Source of the DNA: Planctomycetota bacterium
GTDB lineage: Bacteria > Planctomycetota > Phycisphaerae > Sedimentisphaerales > Anaerobacaceae
DNA length: 59,785 nt
Direction: 5' to 3'
NCBI GenBank assembly: GCA_023139715.1
Contig: JAGLNB010000002.1
Coordinates: 1-59,785, forward strand
The notes under the pieces are model-generated. The model saw only the letters and a program-made list of their open reading frames with translations. It was not told the origin of the DNA and made no database searches. Shown here one piece after another: positions 1 through 8,608 of the stretch; positions within the stretch are counted from its first letter, which is position 1; each line of letters starts with the position of its first letter. Made by a program: the position numbers and the translations under genes.

Positions 1-25
1 AGCCCGCACTTACGGGAATGAATGT
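1..25. repeat. Left copy of 25-bp terminal redundancy
   Basis: Bases 1-25 are identical to bases 59761-59785. The protease gene ends at 25 and the next gene of the same operon starts at 59734, so joining the ends gives a normal intergenic gap of about 50 bp. This fits a circular or circularly permuted genome of 59760 bp whose assembly was not trimmed. The repeat holds a tiny inverted repeat (cccg-cactta-cggg). A true short direct terminal repeat is less likely but not excluded. Confidence 0.85.
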
Positions 26-867
26 TATTTGCCTCCACATATGAAGGCATCTGCCGATTTTATGAAATCTGATATTAGCACATCTTCGTCATTGTCTTTG
101 CTCAGTGCCAAATCAATTGCACCAATAAACTTCTGTACCGCCGGATTTGGCTTTTTCTCACTATCATCGCCCTGCTCTTCCTTCTCAGCTTTCAACTTAT
201 CTTCACGCTCCTTTTTCTTGTCTTCTGCTGACATTTCACCCTTAGTATATGGACAATCGTCACCAGTACATGCAGATTTTAACACCTGGAAAAAACTACC
301 CTTAGCGCTGGGTACATCGACTATAGAGGTTTCTAACCATGATTTGACAATGATTGTACCGGTGTCCGTGATTGACTTGGCCTTCCCACCAATTGAAAAA
401 CCCTTGAACATCCCCTCATCAATCATACCACGAAGCCATTCGAGTTTAGGTGATTTGCTTATTCTAACCACTAAGAACGGCTTAGTACCAAAACTAGTCT
501 CCCACACCTTACCAGCAGAATCCACAAACTTCTCGACGACAACGCCGACAGCGCCTTTCCACTGTGGAGCTTTATCGTGTAATAGTTTAACAACAGGATT
601 CTCCATGTATGTTTTATACACGGTTTTAAGAGAGTCCATGTCCATGTTTTGGGCATCTTCGTCCTCATTACCATTTGATGCATAACCTGCTAGGTATAGG
701 TGCCCGCCTTTATCTCCGACTTTCTCGAAGGTCATGTCATAATGCCAGTCGTTATCAGTCATCTTTTCCACTTTCCTTTTTATTTCTGCGCAGTATGCCT
801 CTGGATCGTCCTTGTCTTGATTCTTTGAAACACACTCTTTGAAATTTTTATAATCTGCAAATGGCAT
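25..867 (-). CDS. Prohead (head maturation) protease with C-terminal scaffold-like tail
   Basis: 280 aa. The core resembles HK97-type (S78/U35) prohead proteases, which cleave scaffold and capsid precursors inside the procapsid. A His follows an N-P-V-V-K-L-L motif near residue 97, the catalytic Ser lies in F-K-G-F-S-I-G-G near 155, and the typical E-x-S-I-V-D-V-P-S segment follows near 183. The N-terminal 45 residues (DYKNFKECV...PEAYCAEI) are a common phage add-on. The charged C-terminal third (about 215-280) is rich in Lys/Glu and may act as scaffold. It lies between the minor head protein and, across the circle junction, a coiled-coil protein and the capsid, which is the usual head gene order. 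Confidence 0.85.
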   Translation of the reverse strand: MPFADYKNFKECVSKNQDKDDPEAYCAEIKRKVEKMTDNDWHYDMTFEKVGDKGGHLYLAGYASNGNEDEDAQNMDMDSLKTVYKTYMENPVVKLLHDKAPQWKGAVGVVVEKFVDSAGKVWETSFGTKPFLVVRISKSPKLEWLRGMIDEGMFKGFSIGGKAKSITDTGTIIVKSWLETSIVDVPSAKGSFFQVLKSACTGDDCPYTKGEMSAEDKKKEREDKLKAEKEEQGDDSEKKPNPAVQKFIGAIDLALSKDNDEDVLISDFIKSADAFICGGK

Positions 868-878
868 TTAAATCATCC

Positions 879-1538
879 TCACCTAGCATACTTCAAACCA
901 CCTTTGGTTGTGTATTCTGGTAATTCGAATAATGGGATTTCCCAACAACGATCATTAGGCCTGATGTGTGGGATCATGTACCTTTCACCAGTCTTAGGAT
1001 CAACATACGGCTCATCAATAGCAGCAATCTGACCATTCATGCGCTTGCTATCATCAGCAGTTTTCTTGTCAAAGTGTGCTTTCCACTGTCGGTATTTTGC
1101 GCCGCCTTCCTGCCAGCCATCACGCCTACCTTCCTTGGTTGCAACCAATACCTGATCACGAACCAACCGCTCTAGTTCCCATTCCTTGAATGAAACATCG
1201 AATAGTCCTTTTACTCGGCTTTCAATCTGGCTCAGTGCCTCACCTTCAGACATCCCGGACTTAATGGCTGCGTCCATCTCTTGATATAATTTATCAGCGT
1301 TGAATGCTAAATCGCCTTTTGCTCTAGCAACTGTACTCTCTGATAGTGCCTGAGTGCGAAGTCCAATTGATGCCAGGGCGTCTATGTCTGGTTCTGGTGG
1401 AGTATCCATTTTGGTGTCTGCTGCACCAGTGGCAAGTCCTAGTGAATATGCTGTTATGGCAGCGGATTCCAGCAGTTGACTTAATTTAGTTCCTGTGATT
1501 TTATTAAGGAGTGCACGTAGACTATCAAGTAGTGTCAT
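879..1538 (-). CDS. Minor head protein, Mu gpF / SPP1 gp7-like
   Basis: 219 aa. The C-terminal part (about 145-205) has the head-morphogenesis pattern: W-K-A-H-F-D-K-K-T, then D-x-x-x-R-M-N-G, then I-P-H-I-R-P-N-D-R-C-W. These match the zinc-knuckle-like W..D..C..G..P.HP.CRC motif of Mu gpF relatives, with two Cys replaced. The N-terminal half is helical. ATG at 1538 follows a strong ribosome site (ggaggt) and overlaps the portal stop by 14 bp. Such proteins bind the portal inside the head and are often ejected with DNA. Confidence 0.8.
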   Translation of the reverse strand: MTLLDSLRALLNKITGTKLSQLLESAAITAYSLGLATGAADTKMDTPPEPDIDALASIGLRTQALSESTVARAKGDLAFNADKLYQEMDAAIKSGMSEGEALSQIESRVKGLFDVSFKEWELERLVRDQVLVATKEGRRDGWQEGGAKYRQWKAHFDKKTADDSKRMNGQIAAIDEPYVDPKTGERYMIPHIRPNDRCWEIPLFELPEYTTKGGLKYAR

Positions 1539-3108
1539 ATAATCGATCTACCTCCTTCTTTGCCTGTTCCTGGAGTTCAGCCAGCCATTCCATGACTTCA
1601 TCCATGGTTTTATCTTCCAGTTTTGTTGTCTTGATGGGTTTCTTCATGCCGTCGTAGGCTGGTGGTTTTGGTACGAATCCTGGTGTGCCAGAGAGTGCGC
1701 CTACTCTTGCGGCTTTATCAGTGATGTCGACATCATCAAACTGGCTTTCCCAACCCATCTCATCATCTTCATCTTGGTCCAAGTCTTCATCCGGTGACTC
1801 TGCGTCACCACTTGGAAGGTCATACTTCTCATCTTTCCAAGCGTCTAACCCATCCCTTAACCGCAATTCATTCACAGAATCCAGGCCTGCGCCAAGTCTA
1901 GCGATATCTATATCAGTCTGGACATTCTTATCTGCCAAATCAAGCTCATTCCTGAACTCAAACTTAACATCATCAGTGAAATCTGACCATACCACATGCC
2001 TATTAAACATGTCTTCGATGAGTTTCAGCCAGGGTCTAATACCAGCAGACTTGTGTATTTCCATCTGCTGGATGCCAGTAGCTTTATTTAAATCTTCGGT
2101 GAAACCGAGTTCGGATGGCGTTAATTCAAATACTGCAAATACCATCTTAGCAAACCATTTCTGTGAATCTATAAACTGCATCTGTTGAGAAGTAAAAGGC
2201 ATAGACTGAACTTTTGCACCGCCGCCGGTAACTATCCACTTATTGTATTTTCGTGGACCCCGAAGTTTAGCCTCGAAATATGCCTGTTGTCGTTTCAACT
2301 CGTCCAGGTCCCTCACGTCTGGAAGGTCAATCTGACCGCCTACAAACAGCCCGTTTTTCCAATACTTCGACTGTGCCAAGGTGGAATCGATCATGTAATC
2401 TATGATCTCTTCGATGATTTCCAAGGCGGCTATACCGTAAGGTCCACGGCTCATCGGTGATTTTTGGAAGTATATTATCTCATCAGGACTGAACTCTATC
2501 GGCTTACCCTGCGGATTAATCCATGAATACTGCCAGTATGTCTTAACCTGGCCGAACAGGTTCGTATCCATCATGAAACTGCGGCCATCTCTAGCGTATA
2601 ATTGTAATGGCGGGAGCTGTGTGCTCTTTAATCTCCAGTTTTCTTTTTCGTATGCAATAACTGGATATGATTTCAAGATTACCCCTGCGTCGTACTGGAT
2701 TGCATCAGGCAACAGCATCCTAATAACATGTGACAGTGGTTTATCCCAGGTCATAGAATTGAAAAACTCTTTTGGTTTGTCGATGTGATCCTTTGGGACG
2801 TCGGCACCTTTTTCCATTGGTACGATATTCCAGTCTGCACCTGCGATCCGGTCAACTATATGCTGGACACACATACGGACCCATACTGACTTTTCTATAG
2901 CTTCGAGTCTGTCATAGTCAATGTCTCTGGGTCTGCCATAAGGTGGTGCCAGCCAAAATGCGTCTGTGTATACACCTTTGCGCTTGATGCCGTCCTCGTC
3001 TCCGCTATCCCACCAGGCACCACCTGCGGTTTGCATGGAATCGAAACGGTACATGTTGATACCCATTGCACCGCTTGCTTTCTGGAGTATCTTTTCACGG
3101 AAGTTCAT
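1525..3108 (-). CDS. Portal protein
   Basis: About 527 aa. It has the size, position and sequence feel of phage portal proteins, the dodecameric ring at the head vertex: early W-V-R-M-C-V-Q-H-I-V-D-R-I-A, central P-D-E-I-I-Y-F-Q, then L-T-P-S-E-L-G-F, with an acidic Asp/Glu-rich tail near 430-450. A longer reading from TTG at 3150 is open, but ATG at 3108 has a good ribosome site (gaggtggtgac) and its first bases overlap the stop of the upstream 50-aa gene, so 3108 is chosen. It lies between terminase and minor head protein. Confidence 0.88.
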   Translation of the reverse strand: MNFREKILQKASGAMGINMYRFDSMQTAGGAWWDSGDEDGIKRKGVYTDAFWLAPPYGRPRDIDYDRLEAIEKSVWVRMCVQHIVDRIAGADWNIVPMEKGADVPKDHIDKPKEFFNSMTWDKPLSHVIRMLLPDAIQYDAGVILKSYPVIAYEKENWRLKSTQLPPLQLYARDGRSFMMDTNLFGQVKTYWQYSWINPQGKPIEFSPDEIIYFQKSPMSRGPYGIAALEIIEEIIDYMIDSTLAQSKYWKNGLFVGGQIDLPDVRDLDELKRQQAYFEAKLRGPRKYNKWIVTGGGAKVQSMPFTSQQMQFIDSQKWFAKMVFAVFELTPSELGFTEDLNKATGIQQMEIHKSAGIRPWLKLIEDMFNRHVVWSDFTDDVKFEFRNELDLADKNVQTDIDIARLGAGLDSVNELRLRDGLDAWKDEKYDLPSGDAESPDEDLDQDEDDEMGWESQFDDVDITDKAARVGALSGTPGFVPKPPAYDGMKKPIKTTKLEDKTMDEVMEWLAELQEQAKKEVDRLYDTT

Positions 3109-3257
3109 GTCACCACCTCGATCATAATAGGTTGCTGAGTATTTGGACAAATAGCATAATATTTATAATTGTCAACAGGATTAAACAACACATTAACTGT
3201 AAGATCCTCGTGTCTGCCATTACAACACACACACTTAGGTATTGTAACTGATTTCAT
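3105..3257 (-). CDS. 50-aa Cys-rich protein coupled between terminase and portal
   Basis: MKSVTIPKCVCCNGRHEDLT is the start; a fourth Cys follows near residue 37. The ATG (3257) overlaps the terminase TGA and its own TGA overlaps the portal ATG, so both junctions are ATGA-type. That perfect interlocking is strong evidence for a translated gene. C-x-C-C plus a distant Cys suggests a small metal-binding knot. I do not recognise a family. Being between two packaging genes it may help docking of the terminase on the portal, but this is a guess. Confidence 0.7.
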   Translation of the reverse strand: MKSVTIPKCVCCNGRHEDLTVNVLFNPVDNYKYYAICPNTQQPIMIEVVT

Positions 3258-4888
3258 GCTGGCACCTCATTACTCCAAAATGTAGCCGGCATGACTTGAA
3301 TGTGTTTACCACACACATCACAAATCCCGTTCTTCATAGGCCTCTTACCTGATGCCATGCCATATTCTTCTCCACATTCACAAAACACATAACTATAATC
3401 ATCATCATCCCTTGGTGTTTCCAATGGCGAATCTGAATCAATCAATCCAACGGTGCTAATACTACCCAGTGCCAGCCTAGTAATCGCAATTGCCACAGCA
3501 TCAAGCATATCGTCATGTTCTGCAAACGGGAACTGAGCCCATTGCTGCCTGAATTCTGGAATTCCTAGTATTTCGGTTTTGCGTAAAAGTACACTACCAT
3601 TCTCAAAATGTGGCGCAATTGACAGCATCTTGGTAATCTTATCTTTGACTGTGAGCACACCAACAGCAGGAATCCATGTGCTGTCTGCTATATGCTGCGC
3701 CATGGCTGCCTGATATACATTATTTTCAATGAGTACTTCAACGGCCCGCATCCCTGCACCAGCCCACTCTTCATATGCGGTACAAATCTTATCGTATGCT
3801 GTCGGGAAATCCCATTTACCATGCCGTATTTCTATTAGGTGAACTTTTCGCTTATTTGCTTGATATCCCACCAGCGCAATACAAGTTTCATCGGCGTGTT
3901 CTTTCTCGCTTATTGCAAGATCAACACCTATGTAATAAGTTAAATCTTCAGGCAGGTCATTCCAATTATAATATTGTAACCAATCAACATTCAAATACTG
4001 CCCTTTCATACCGGACGGATCGTTCTGCTTTTCCCGGTCAAACATAATCGAACCGGCCTGCTGTCTGTCAATGAGTAGCTTCTTGATATCCCACACTTCT
4101 GGCCAGAGTACTACTGAATCACCTGTTACTTGGACATCTGATATTACTTCATTACCATCTGAATCAGTCTCAAATACATACTCGTAAGATTCAGGCCAAT
4201 CAATAATAGCCCGATCTATAGACCGGTGCCAAAGTGCATTATCTATGAGTTGCTGGTATAGGTCAGCATAATGCTTCCTAGTACCAATCACAAACATCTG
4301 TGTGGTGGGTTCTACCAGCTGGCCGATGGTCCCATAAAACCAGTTATCCATAGATTCCATGCGGCCTTCAGTCTTGGTATTCTCATCATCAAGCATGTCG
4401 TCTACTATGATTATATCAAAGTGCCCGCCGGTGATTGCACCTAGTGCGCCGACAGCTTCAACCGTGGGATCCTTGAGTTTACGCCCGACGTCATCCCTCT
4501 TGCACCAGATGGCACCACCATCACTTTTGCCCTCTAATAGTTCGCCGAAATCTTGTTTAATAAGTGGATTATTTCGCAGTTCTGCCCTGATTGTACCTAA
4601 TAGTTTGTTTGCCTGGCCTGATGTTTTGCTGACCATTAATACTCTAACATTCGGGATATTGCATATTGCCCATACAGGGAATAAATGGCAGAAAATTGTT
4701 GTTTTCCCATGATCTCTAGGACTAAGTTGCAAATGCCGATCACGACTGGTGTAATTTAACCACCGTATTTGATGAGTTGGCATGTTCAACCCTAGATAAT
4801 GTTTCCCAAAAAAAGCTTTACTGTATCTTGCAATGGCTTTAGGTGGTAGGTTCGCTAACTTCTTTTTGTCCGTGTCACTCAATAGCAT
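3254..4888 (-). CDS. terL: Terminase large subunit with C-terminal zinc ribbon
   Basis: 544 aa. The packaging motor ATPase and nuclease. An atypical Walker A, S-P-R-D-H-G-K-T-T, lies near residue 60, and Walker B D-I-I-I-V-D-D-M near 160 has D-D instead of D-E. The coupling segment V-I-G-T-R-K-H follows near 205. The RNase H-like nuclease has Y-I-G-V-D-L-A near 325, E-V-L-I-E-N near 395 and H-D-D-M-L-D-A-V near 465. The last 50 residues form a zinc ribbon (C-E-C-G ... C-D-V-C-G), which is an extra element. ATG at 4888 follows gaggttgca. It is the first gene of the head operon, behind the divergent promoter region. Confidence 0.93.
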   Translation of the reverse strand: MLLSDTDKKKLANLPPKAIARYSKAFFGKHYLGLNMPTHQIRWLNYTSRDRHLQLSPRDHGKTTIFCHLFPVWAICNIPNVRVLMVSKTSGQANKLLGTIRAELRNNPLIKQDFGELLEGKSDGGAIWCKRDDVGRKLKDPTVEAVGALGAITGGHFDIIIVDDMLDDENTKTEGRMESMDNWFYGTIGQLVEPTTQMFVIGTRKHYADLYQQLIDNALWHRSIDRAIIDWPESYEYVFETDSDGNEVISDVQVTGDSVVLWPEVWDIKKLLIDRQQAGSIMFDREKQNDPSGMKGQYLNVDWLQYYNWNDLPEDLTYYIGVDLAISEKEHADETCIALVGYQANKRKVHLIEIRHGKWDFPTAYDKICTAYEEWAGAGMRAVEVLIENNVYQAAMAQHIADSTWIPAVGVLTVKDKITKMLSIAPHFENGSVLLRKTEILGIPEFRQQWAQFPFAEHDDMLDAVAIAITRLALGSISTVGLIDSDSPLETPRDDDDYSYVFCECGEEYGMASGKRPMKNGICDVCGKHIQVMPATFWSNEVPA

Positions 4889-5032
4889 TGCAACCTCGAA
4901 GTTGAATATATTCTACAATTGTATAATAAATAGAAAATAATTGTACTTGTCGATATTTATACTTTGTTAATATTGTACAAATGTAAAAGGCTTTTATAGT
5001 TTTGGGTTATAGTAGTTTAAAGGTGAATTGAA
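4889..5032. promoter_or_regulatory. Divergent promoter/operator between terminase and early operon
   Basis: AT-rich gap between divergent genes. Plus strand: TATA-like ttttatag at 4992-4999, about 35 bp before ATG 5033. Minus strand: aagtataaatatcg (4951-4964). Three related sites are present: palindrome tacaattgta (4914-4923), attgtac (4940-4946) and palindrome ttgtacaa (4973-4980). These could be operators for one regulator controlling both operons. No experiment supports this; it is read from sequence symmetry only. Confidence 0.5.
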
Positions 5033-5563
5033 ATGAGTAAAAACACAACAGAATCAGACAACGAATACTTAAAATATAAAGTAGACACCCTTGAAACACA
5101 GGCAAAACACCTAATTGGAAAAAATGAATGGTTAAATTCCAAGTTGCAGACCAACCAACGTGAATACATACACCGGACTATAAACAAAGATGCAATATTG
5201 CAACCAGATCCGAATCCAAAACTACTACAAAATGCAAGGTGTTTGCAACTTTCTAATATATATAATGAGGCGCTGAATATCCAAGATACATATCCGTGTT
5301 CATCTTACATGGCTGTGATTTCCGACCACATATACAGGATGATAAACAAAAAAGACAATTTGAAGGAAATTGCAGAGACAATGCCATCTTGTAGAATTAA
5401 TCCTAACGAGTGGTTAATGATTAAGAAGCAAGACTACAATGATTTAAAACTTCATATGGATCAACTACCGAAGGAACGCGCCTGTGTTCAGATGAATGTT
5501 GAAAAAAGAAGTATGCAACGTATTATTGAAAATTGCTTCCATAAACAAGGAGATATTGAATGA
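5033..5563 (+). CDS. Unknown protein, N-terminal coiled coil
   Basis: 176 aa, not recognised. Residues 8-45 look like a coiled coil (heptad-like L/I spacing), followed by a mixed region with helix-rich C-terminus. Three Cys in the middle and end. ATG follows aaggtga at good spacing. It is first in a plus-strand operon of five overlapping genes (5033-7291) facing away from the terminase; this suggests early expression. Function is unknown. Confidence 0.7.
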   Translation: MSKNTTESDNEYLKYKVDTLETQAKHLIGKNEWLNSKLQTNQREYIHRTINKDAILQPDPNPKLLQNARCLQLSNIYNEALNIQDTYPCSSYMAVISDHIYRMINKKDNLKEIAETMPSCRINPNEWLMIKKQDYNDLKLHMDQLPKERACVQMNVEKRSMQRIIENCFHKQGDIE

Positions 5564-5754
5564 CCACACAAATATACGAAACTAAATATGAAACATTGCA
5601 TATCTATGGTTTCCCCTCAGATATTGTTCCTGCAATCAATAAGTACAACCGTGAACATCCTGGACCAAAAGGAGATGCCATCAACATCACTCAAATATGT
5701 CCAAAACATTCAAACAAGACGCTCAAGTCTACAAGGAATGATTTTAATGAATAA
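5560..5754 (+). CDS. Unknown 64-aa protein
   Basis: Starts by ATGA overlap with the preceding gene and overlaps the next by 8 bp, so it is translationally coupled. No recognised domain; a short beta/alpha pattern and a basic C-terminus are all that can be seen. Confidence 0.6.
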   Translation: MTTQIYETKYETLHIYGFPSDIVPAINKYNREHPGPKGDAINITQICPKHSNKTLKSTRNDFNE

Positions 5755-6031
5755 TCCAATAAACGAAACTAAATATACCCGCCACCCCATCCCAAACAGC
5801 AAGCAAGCAGTATTCACATCGAAGCTGTCCGGCGCAGGCCAGGGCGTTGTCCCAGCATCAGTCAGGAATGGCAGGGATACAGATACCGACTTCAAACTAG
5901 TTCCAGGTTGCAAGGTTGAACTGCAGATCAAGGCGGTTTGGTATGAGGTAATTGTCTGTATCAAGTGCGGTGCTGATATTGTGCTGGATGGGCAAGGACA
6001 TAAGCATGTGTGTAAGGAGGAAGTGAAATGA
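5747..6031 (+). CDS. Unknown protein with C-terminal zinc-finger-like motif
   Basis: 94 aa from ATG 5747, preceded by aagga. A longer reading exists (from 5588) but lies inside the previous gene. The N-terminus is Gly/Ser-rich; the C-terminus has C-I-K-C-G and then H-K-H-V-C, a probable C2HC/C3H zinc site. ATGA overlap with the next gene. Function not recognised. Confidence 0.65.
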   Translation: MNNPINETKYTRHPIPNSKQAVFTSKLSGAGQGVVPASVRNGRDTDTDFKLVPGCKVELQIKAVWYEVIVCIKCGADIVLDGQGHKHVCKEEVK

Positions 6032-7086
6032 TAAGATTCATAGATTTGAGTGGACAAGACACAGGATATAAGTTCGCATTCTGGAGCACAGTATCAGATT
6101 CGTTTTTTAAGATTGCAGGAGTTCAGGCGTGGAACACATATCAAGAGTTTGAAAAGGACTGTAATAGTGACAATATGAGACTCGATTACAAGGATGTGTG
6201 TCCTAAATGGGTATTTGAAACTAAACCACACCAAGAACATATTTATGATAATATAAAAAAAACATCACGTTCTTTTGAAATATCAAAAACAGACAAACGA
6301 TGGATAACAACTAGTCCAATTGAGATAACACCGCTTCATGGCACAAGACCAATGCATCCTGCGCTATCGAAGAAGCTATACTATCAGAACGCAATTAAAT
6401 ATACATCCAAATGTAAAATACCTTCAGTTCCAACGGGTGTTTTACTTAGCCGTTTTAGACCAGCACATGCAGACATCACTGTCGCAATAACTACCATCAA
6501 TAAATACACAATAGTCGAACTAACCCACAACAACAAGCACTATCATGGCTTGGCGTCCCGGGCAGACTGCGATAAAGAGAATGCTGTTACCGGGATTGCC
6601 GTCGCATACCACCGGGCTTTTGAGAAGATGATGCAACACCTTCAAACCAGCGTTGTAGATTACTCACCAATTCATAAAGCTAAAACCTGGAAGGAAATAT
6701 GGGCCGATAATAAATTCGACACCAGCACATACCGCGAATGTATTGACAAGCACTTGAAAGACGCAGTTGATAAACAAAGCAAACTTGTAGATAAGGCCAT
6801 ATCTGATCTTTTGTCATGTACAGATGTTGATTTGAAACAATATGATTTGAAAACTGTACTTGGTGGAAAAGCAGCAATTAAAGAAATCTCAAAATATGGA
6901 TATAATATTTATGAACTCCAGAACATGGACTCATTGATATTAACATATGTGCTACAACGATGCGGTGTAGAAATAACACGGCGCGACATAAAACTCACAC
7001 TGCCAACAGATAGATTTGATGAAACACAAAACAATCTCAAATTACATCTAAAATCAATTGCCAAAGATCGAAGTGAATTACCATGA
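6028..7086 (+). CDS. Unknown 352-aa protein with a small dsRBD-like alpha/beta segment
   Basis: The middle (about residues 155-200: I-V-E-L-T-H-N-N-K-H-Y-H-G-L-A followed by an Ala-rich helix) resembles the short strand-strand-strand-helix domain often fused to phage nucleic-acid proteins (DUF1876/dsRBD-like). The likeness is weak. The N-terminal region (1-150) and helical C-terminus are not recognised. ATGA overlap with the upstream gene. A nucleic-acid role is only an inference. Confidence 0.6.
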   Translation: MIRFIDLSGQDTGYKFAFWSTVSDSFFKIAGVQAWNTYQEFEKDCNSDNMRLDYKDVCPKWVFETKPHQEHIYDNIKKTSRSFEISKTDKRWITTSPIEITPLHGTRPMHPALSKKLYYQNAIKYTSKCKIPSVPTGVLLSRFRPAHADITVAITTINKYTIVELTHNNKHYHGLASRADCDKENAVTGIAVAYHRAFEKMMQHLQTSVVDYSPIHKAKTWKEIWADNKFDTSTYRECIDKHLKDAVDKQSKLVDKAISDLLSCTDVDLKQYDLKTVLGGKAAIKEISKYGYNIYELQNMDSLILTYVLQRCGVEITRRDIKLTLPTDRFDETQNNLKLHLKSIAKDRSELP

Positions 7087-7096
7087 GGATTATAAT

Positions 7097-7291
7097 ATGA
7101 ACATTTATGAATGTAGAAGATATAATGATGAAGATACTTTTGTTGAAGAATGGATGGGTGCATTGATAATCTGTGCCCAATCGAAAGAAGGTGCTGAAGA
7201 TATATTTACACAAGAAGAAGATGAAAACCCCAAACAAACCATTGAAATTAAGTTGAATCGTGGTATAATTTATAATGATGAAATGAGGTAA
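7097..7291 (+). CDS. Small acidic protein
   Basis: 64 aa from ATG 7097, chosen because gagga lies 7 bp upstream; an in-frame start at 7058 is inside the previous gene. Sequence is acidic, starts MNIYECRRY, with no recognised domain. Its layout (short N-terminal beta strand, A-x-x-x-E-G-A-E-D-I helix) is like many phage mini-proteins that alter host enzymes, but nothing proves that here. Confidence 0.6.
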   Translation: MNIYECRRYNDEDTFVEEWMGALIICAQSKEGAEDIFTQEEDENPKQTIEIKLNRGIIYNDEMR

Positions 7292-7297
7292 CTTAAT

Positions 7298-7660
7298 ATG
7301 AACATCTACAACCTAATCGACCAACTACACACCACCAATCCAGAATCGATACTCTACTGCTACCCAGACACAGACGACACAGCGCAGATCTTAGCCGACG
7401 AGTTCCCACAGGTCAGAATAGTCCAAACGCTGGGGCGATGGGTCCCACACGGTACAAGGATATCCATGTCTGAAGCATTGCAGAAAGAGTTTGATGTGGT
7501 GTGCCTGCCGGGCGATGTTGTCAGTGATATGTTGGGCGCCGGGATTAAATGTCTCAAGTTAAAAGGATATATTTATTCATATCTTGAAATTGTCACAAAA
7601 GGCACAGGTGTATCCAAGGGAATATGCACCGACGGGATATGGCGATATAAGAAGAAGTAG
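7298..7660 (+). CDS. Unknown 120-aa alpha/beta protein
   Basis: Good ribosome site (gaggta) before ATG 7298. The pattern S-I-L-Y-C-Y-P-D-T-D-D-T, V-R-I-V-Q-T and F-D-V-V-C-L-P-G-D-V-V suggests a Rossmann-like alternation of strands and helices. No catalytic motif recognised. It ends tail-to-tail with the next minus-strand gene, 2 bp away, so the two operons converge here. Confidence 0.65.
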   Translation: MNIYNLIDQLHTTNPESILYCYPDTDDTAQILADEFPQVRIVQTLGRWVPHGTRISMSEALQKEFDVVCLPGDVVSDMLGAGIKCLKLKGYIYSYLEIVTKGTGVSKGICTDGIWRYKKK

Positions 7661-7662
7661 AG

Positions 7663-8130
7663 TTATTTCGCTTCTCCCTCTTTTTTTGTTGCTAACCAGT
7701 TCCCGAACTCTTCTGCAAGTTTTTCATCGATGTCTATGTTCGTGACGGTGATTGGATCTACTTTGACATCTAGCTTATCGTTCATCAAGCCCATGAGCTT
7801 CAACGATGCCGTCTTATTATCCCCTATCACTTTCTGTATGCCAATATATGATTTGCGGTCCTCATCTTGGCGATACTTTTCTGCTTCACCTTCAAGTTCG
7901 GCGTGCTTTATCTCATAATATGAATTGTTGAGTTCTCGCACAACCTCGGCAGGAGTGTTTTGTAGCCCTCCGTTCGTTATGAAAAGCCTATCATTCTCCA
8001 CCTGCTTCATCGGCATGTCTAAGATTTCAGCGGTTTCCTTTGGTGTTTTGCCCTTGACAAACTCTTTCAGGACTTTATAACGACGTTCTCGCATTGCCTT
8101 GTTTTGGCCTAGGCATGTGTAATCTATCAT
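7663..8130 (-). CDS. Helix-turn-helix protein, probable terminase small subunit
   Basis: 155 aa. Residues about 17-55 form a basic helix-turn-helix (R-E-R-R-Y-K-V-L-K-E-F-V-K-G-K-T-P-K-E-T-A then D-M-P-M-K-Q-V-E). A long charged helix follows (85-125), with K-L-M-G-L-M and an acidic end. This layout fits small terminase subunits that recognise packaging sites. It stands alone rather than beside the large subunit, so a transcription regulator is the main alternative. No ribosome site precedes ATG 8130; a TATA-like ataaatat lies about 25 bp upstream, so the message is probably leaderless. Confidence 0.55.
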   Translation of the reverse strand: MIDYTCLGQNKAMRERRYKVLKEFVKGKTPKETAEILDMPMKQVENDRLFITNGGLQNTPAEVVRELNNSYYEIKHAELEGEAEKYRQDEDRKSYIGIQKVIGDNKTASLKLMGLMNDKLDVKVDPITVTNIDIDEKLAEEFGNWLATKKEGEAK

Positions 8131-8165
8131 ACGTATATTATATATGGTTGAATATATTTATGTTT
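8131..8165 (-). promoter_or_regulatory. Leaderless promoter of the small-terminase-like gene
   Basis: Read on the minus strand, cataaatatattc is centred roughly 25-28 bp before ATG 8130, with an A-rich stretch upstream that could serve as BRE. Spacing and lack of a ribosome site fit archaeal leaderless transcription. Confidence 0.45.
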
Positions 8166-8170
8166 TTTCA

Positions 8171-8322
8171 TCAGTCAGTTATATTCTCAATAGTCACTTT
8201 GACACGATCACCACGCTTAAACTTCGATGAATCTACCTGAATATCCACAGTCAAATATTCATCATCTATACCCCATGTATTATTCTTTACATAGCTTGTG
8301 CTTATTTGTTGTATTTATTCAC
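8171..8322 (-). pseudogene. Small coding-like frame without a normal start
   Basis: The minus-strand frame ending at 8171 reads NNTWGIDDEYLTVDIQVDSS and then KFKRGDRVKVTIENITD, which looks like a real beta-rich (OB-like) protein. No ATG, GTG or TTG stands at a useful place. A ribosome site (aggtggtgaa) precedes ATA codons in frame, while GTG at 8322 is one base out of frame and meets a stop after six codons. Either initiation is at ATA, or one base is missing in sequence or genome. Confidence 0.4.
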
Positions 8323-8325
8323 CAC

Positions 8326-8607
8326 CTAGTCAATCTTAATAATCTCTGCTAGATACATCCCTGGCGGACTACCCCTCCAATACCCATCATTATAGAATAT
8401 TATTACACGCACATCCACATTTTCAACCGATGGTATGATTGCATTAATAAAATCCATGTTGATTGTTCTGGAATTAGAATCGCTCAAACCAGATATGACA
8501 TGATAGCACAATTCACCATCAACCATACTACACAGCATGGCTTTATGTGGTGTACCAGATCGCTTGTATAGCTGTTTCTGTAGTTTCCTTGCGTCATAGA
8601 TATTCAT
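8326..8607 (-). CDS. Unknown 93-aa protein
   Basis: ATG 8607 follows gaggag. Mixed alpha/beta composition, starting MNIYDARKLQKQLYKR, with hydrophobic strands near 65-75. No family recognised. Second in a run of minus-strand genes leading away from the methyltransferase. Confidence 0.65.
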   Translation of the reverse strand: MNIYDARKLQKQLYKRSGTPHKAMLCSMVDGELCYHVISGLSDSNSRTINMDFINAIIPSVENVDVRVIIFYNDGYWRGSPPGMYLAEIIKID

Positions 8608-8608
8608 A

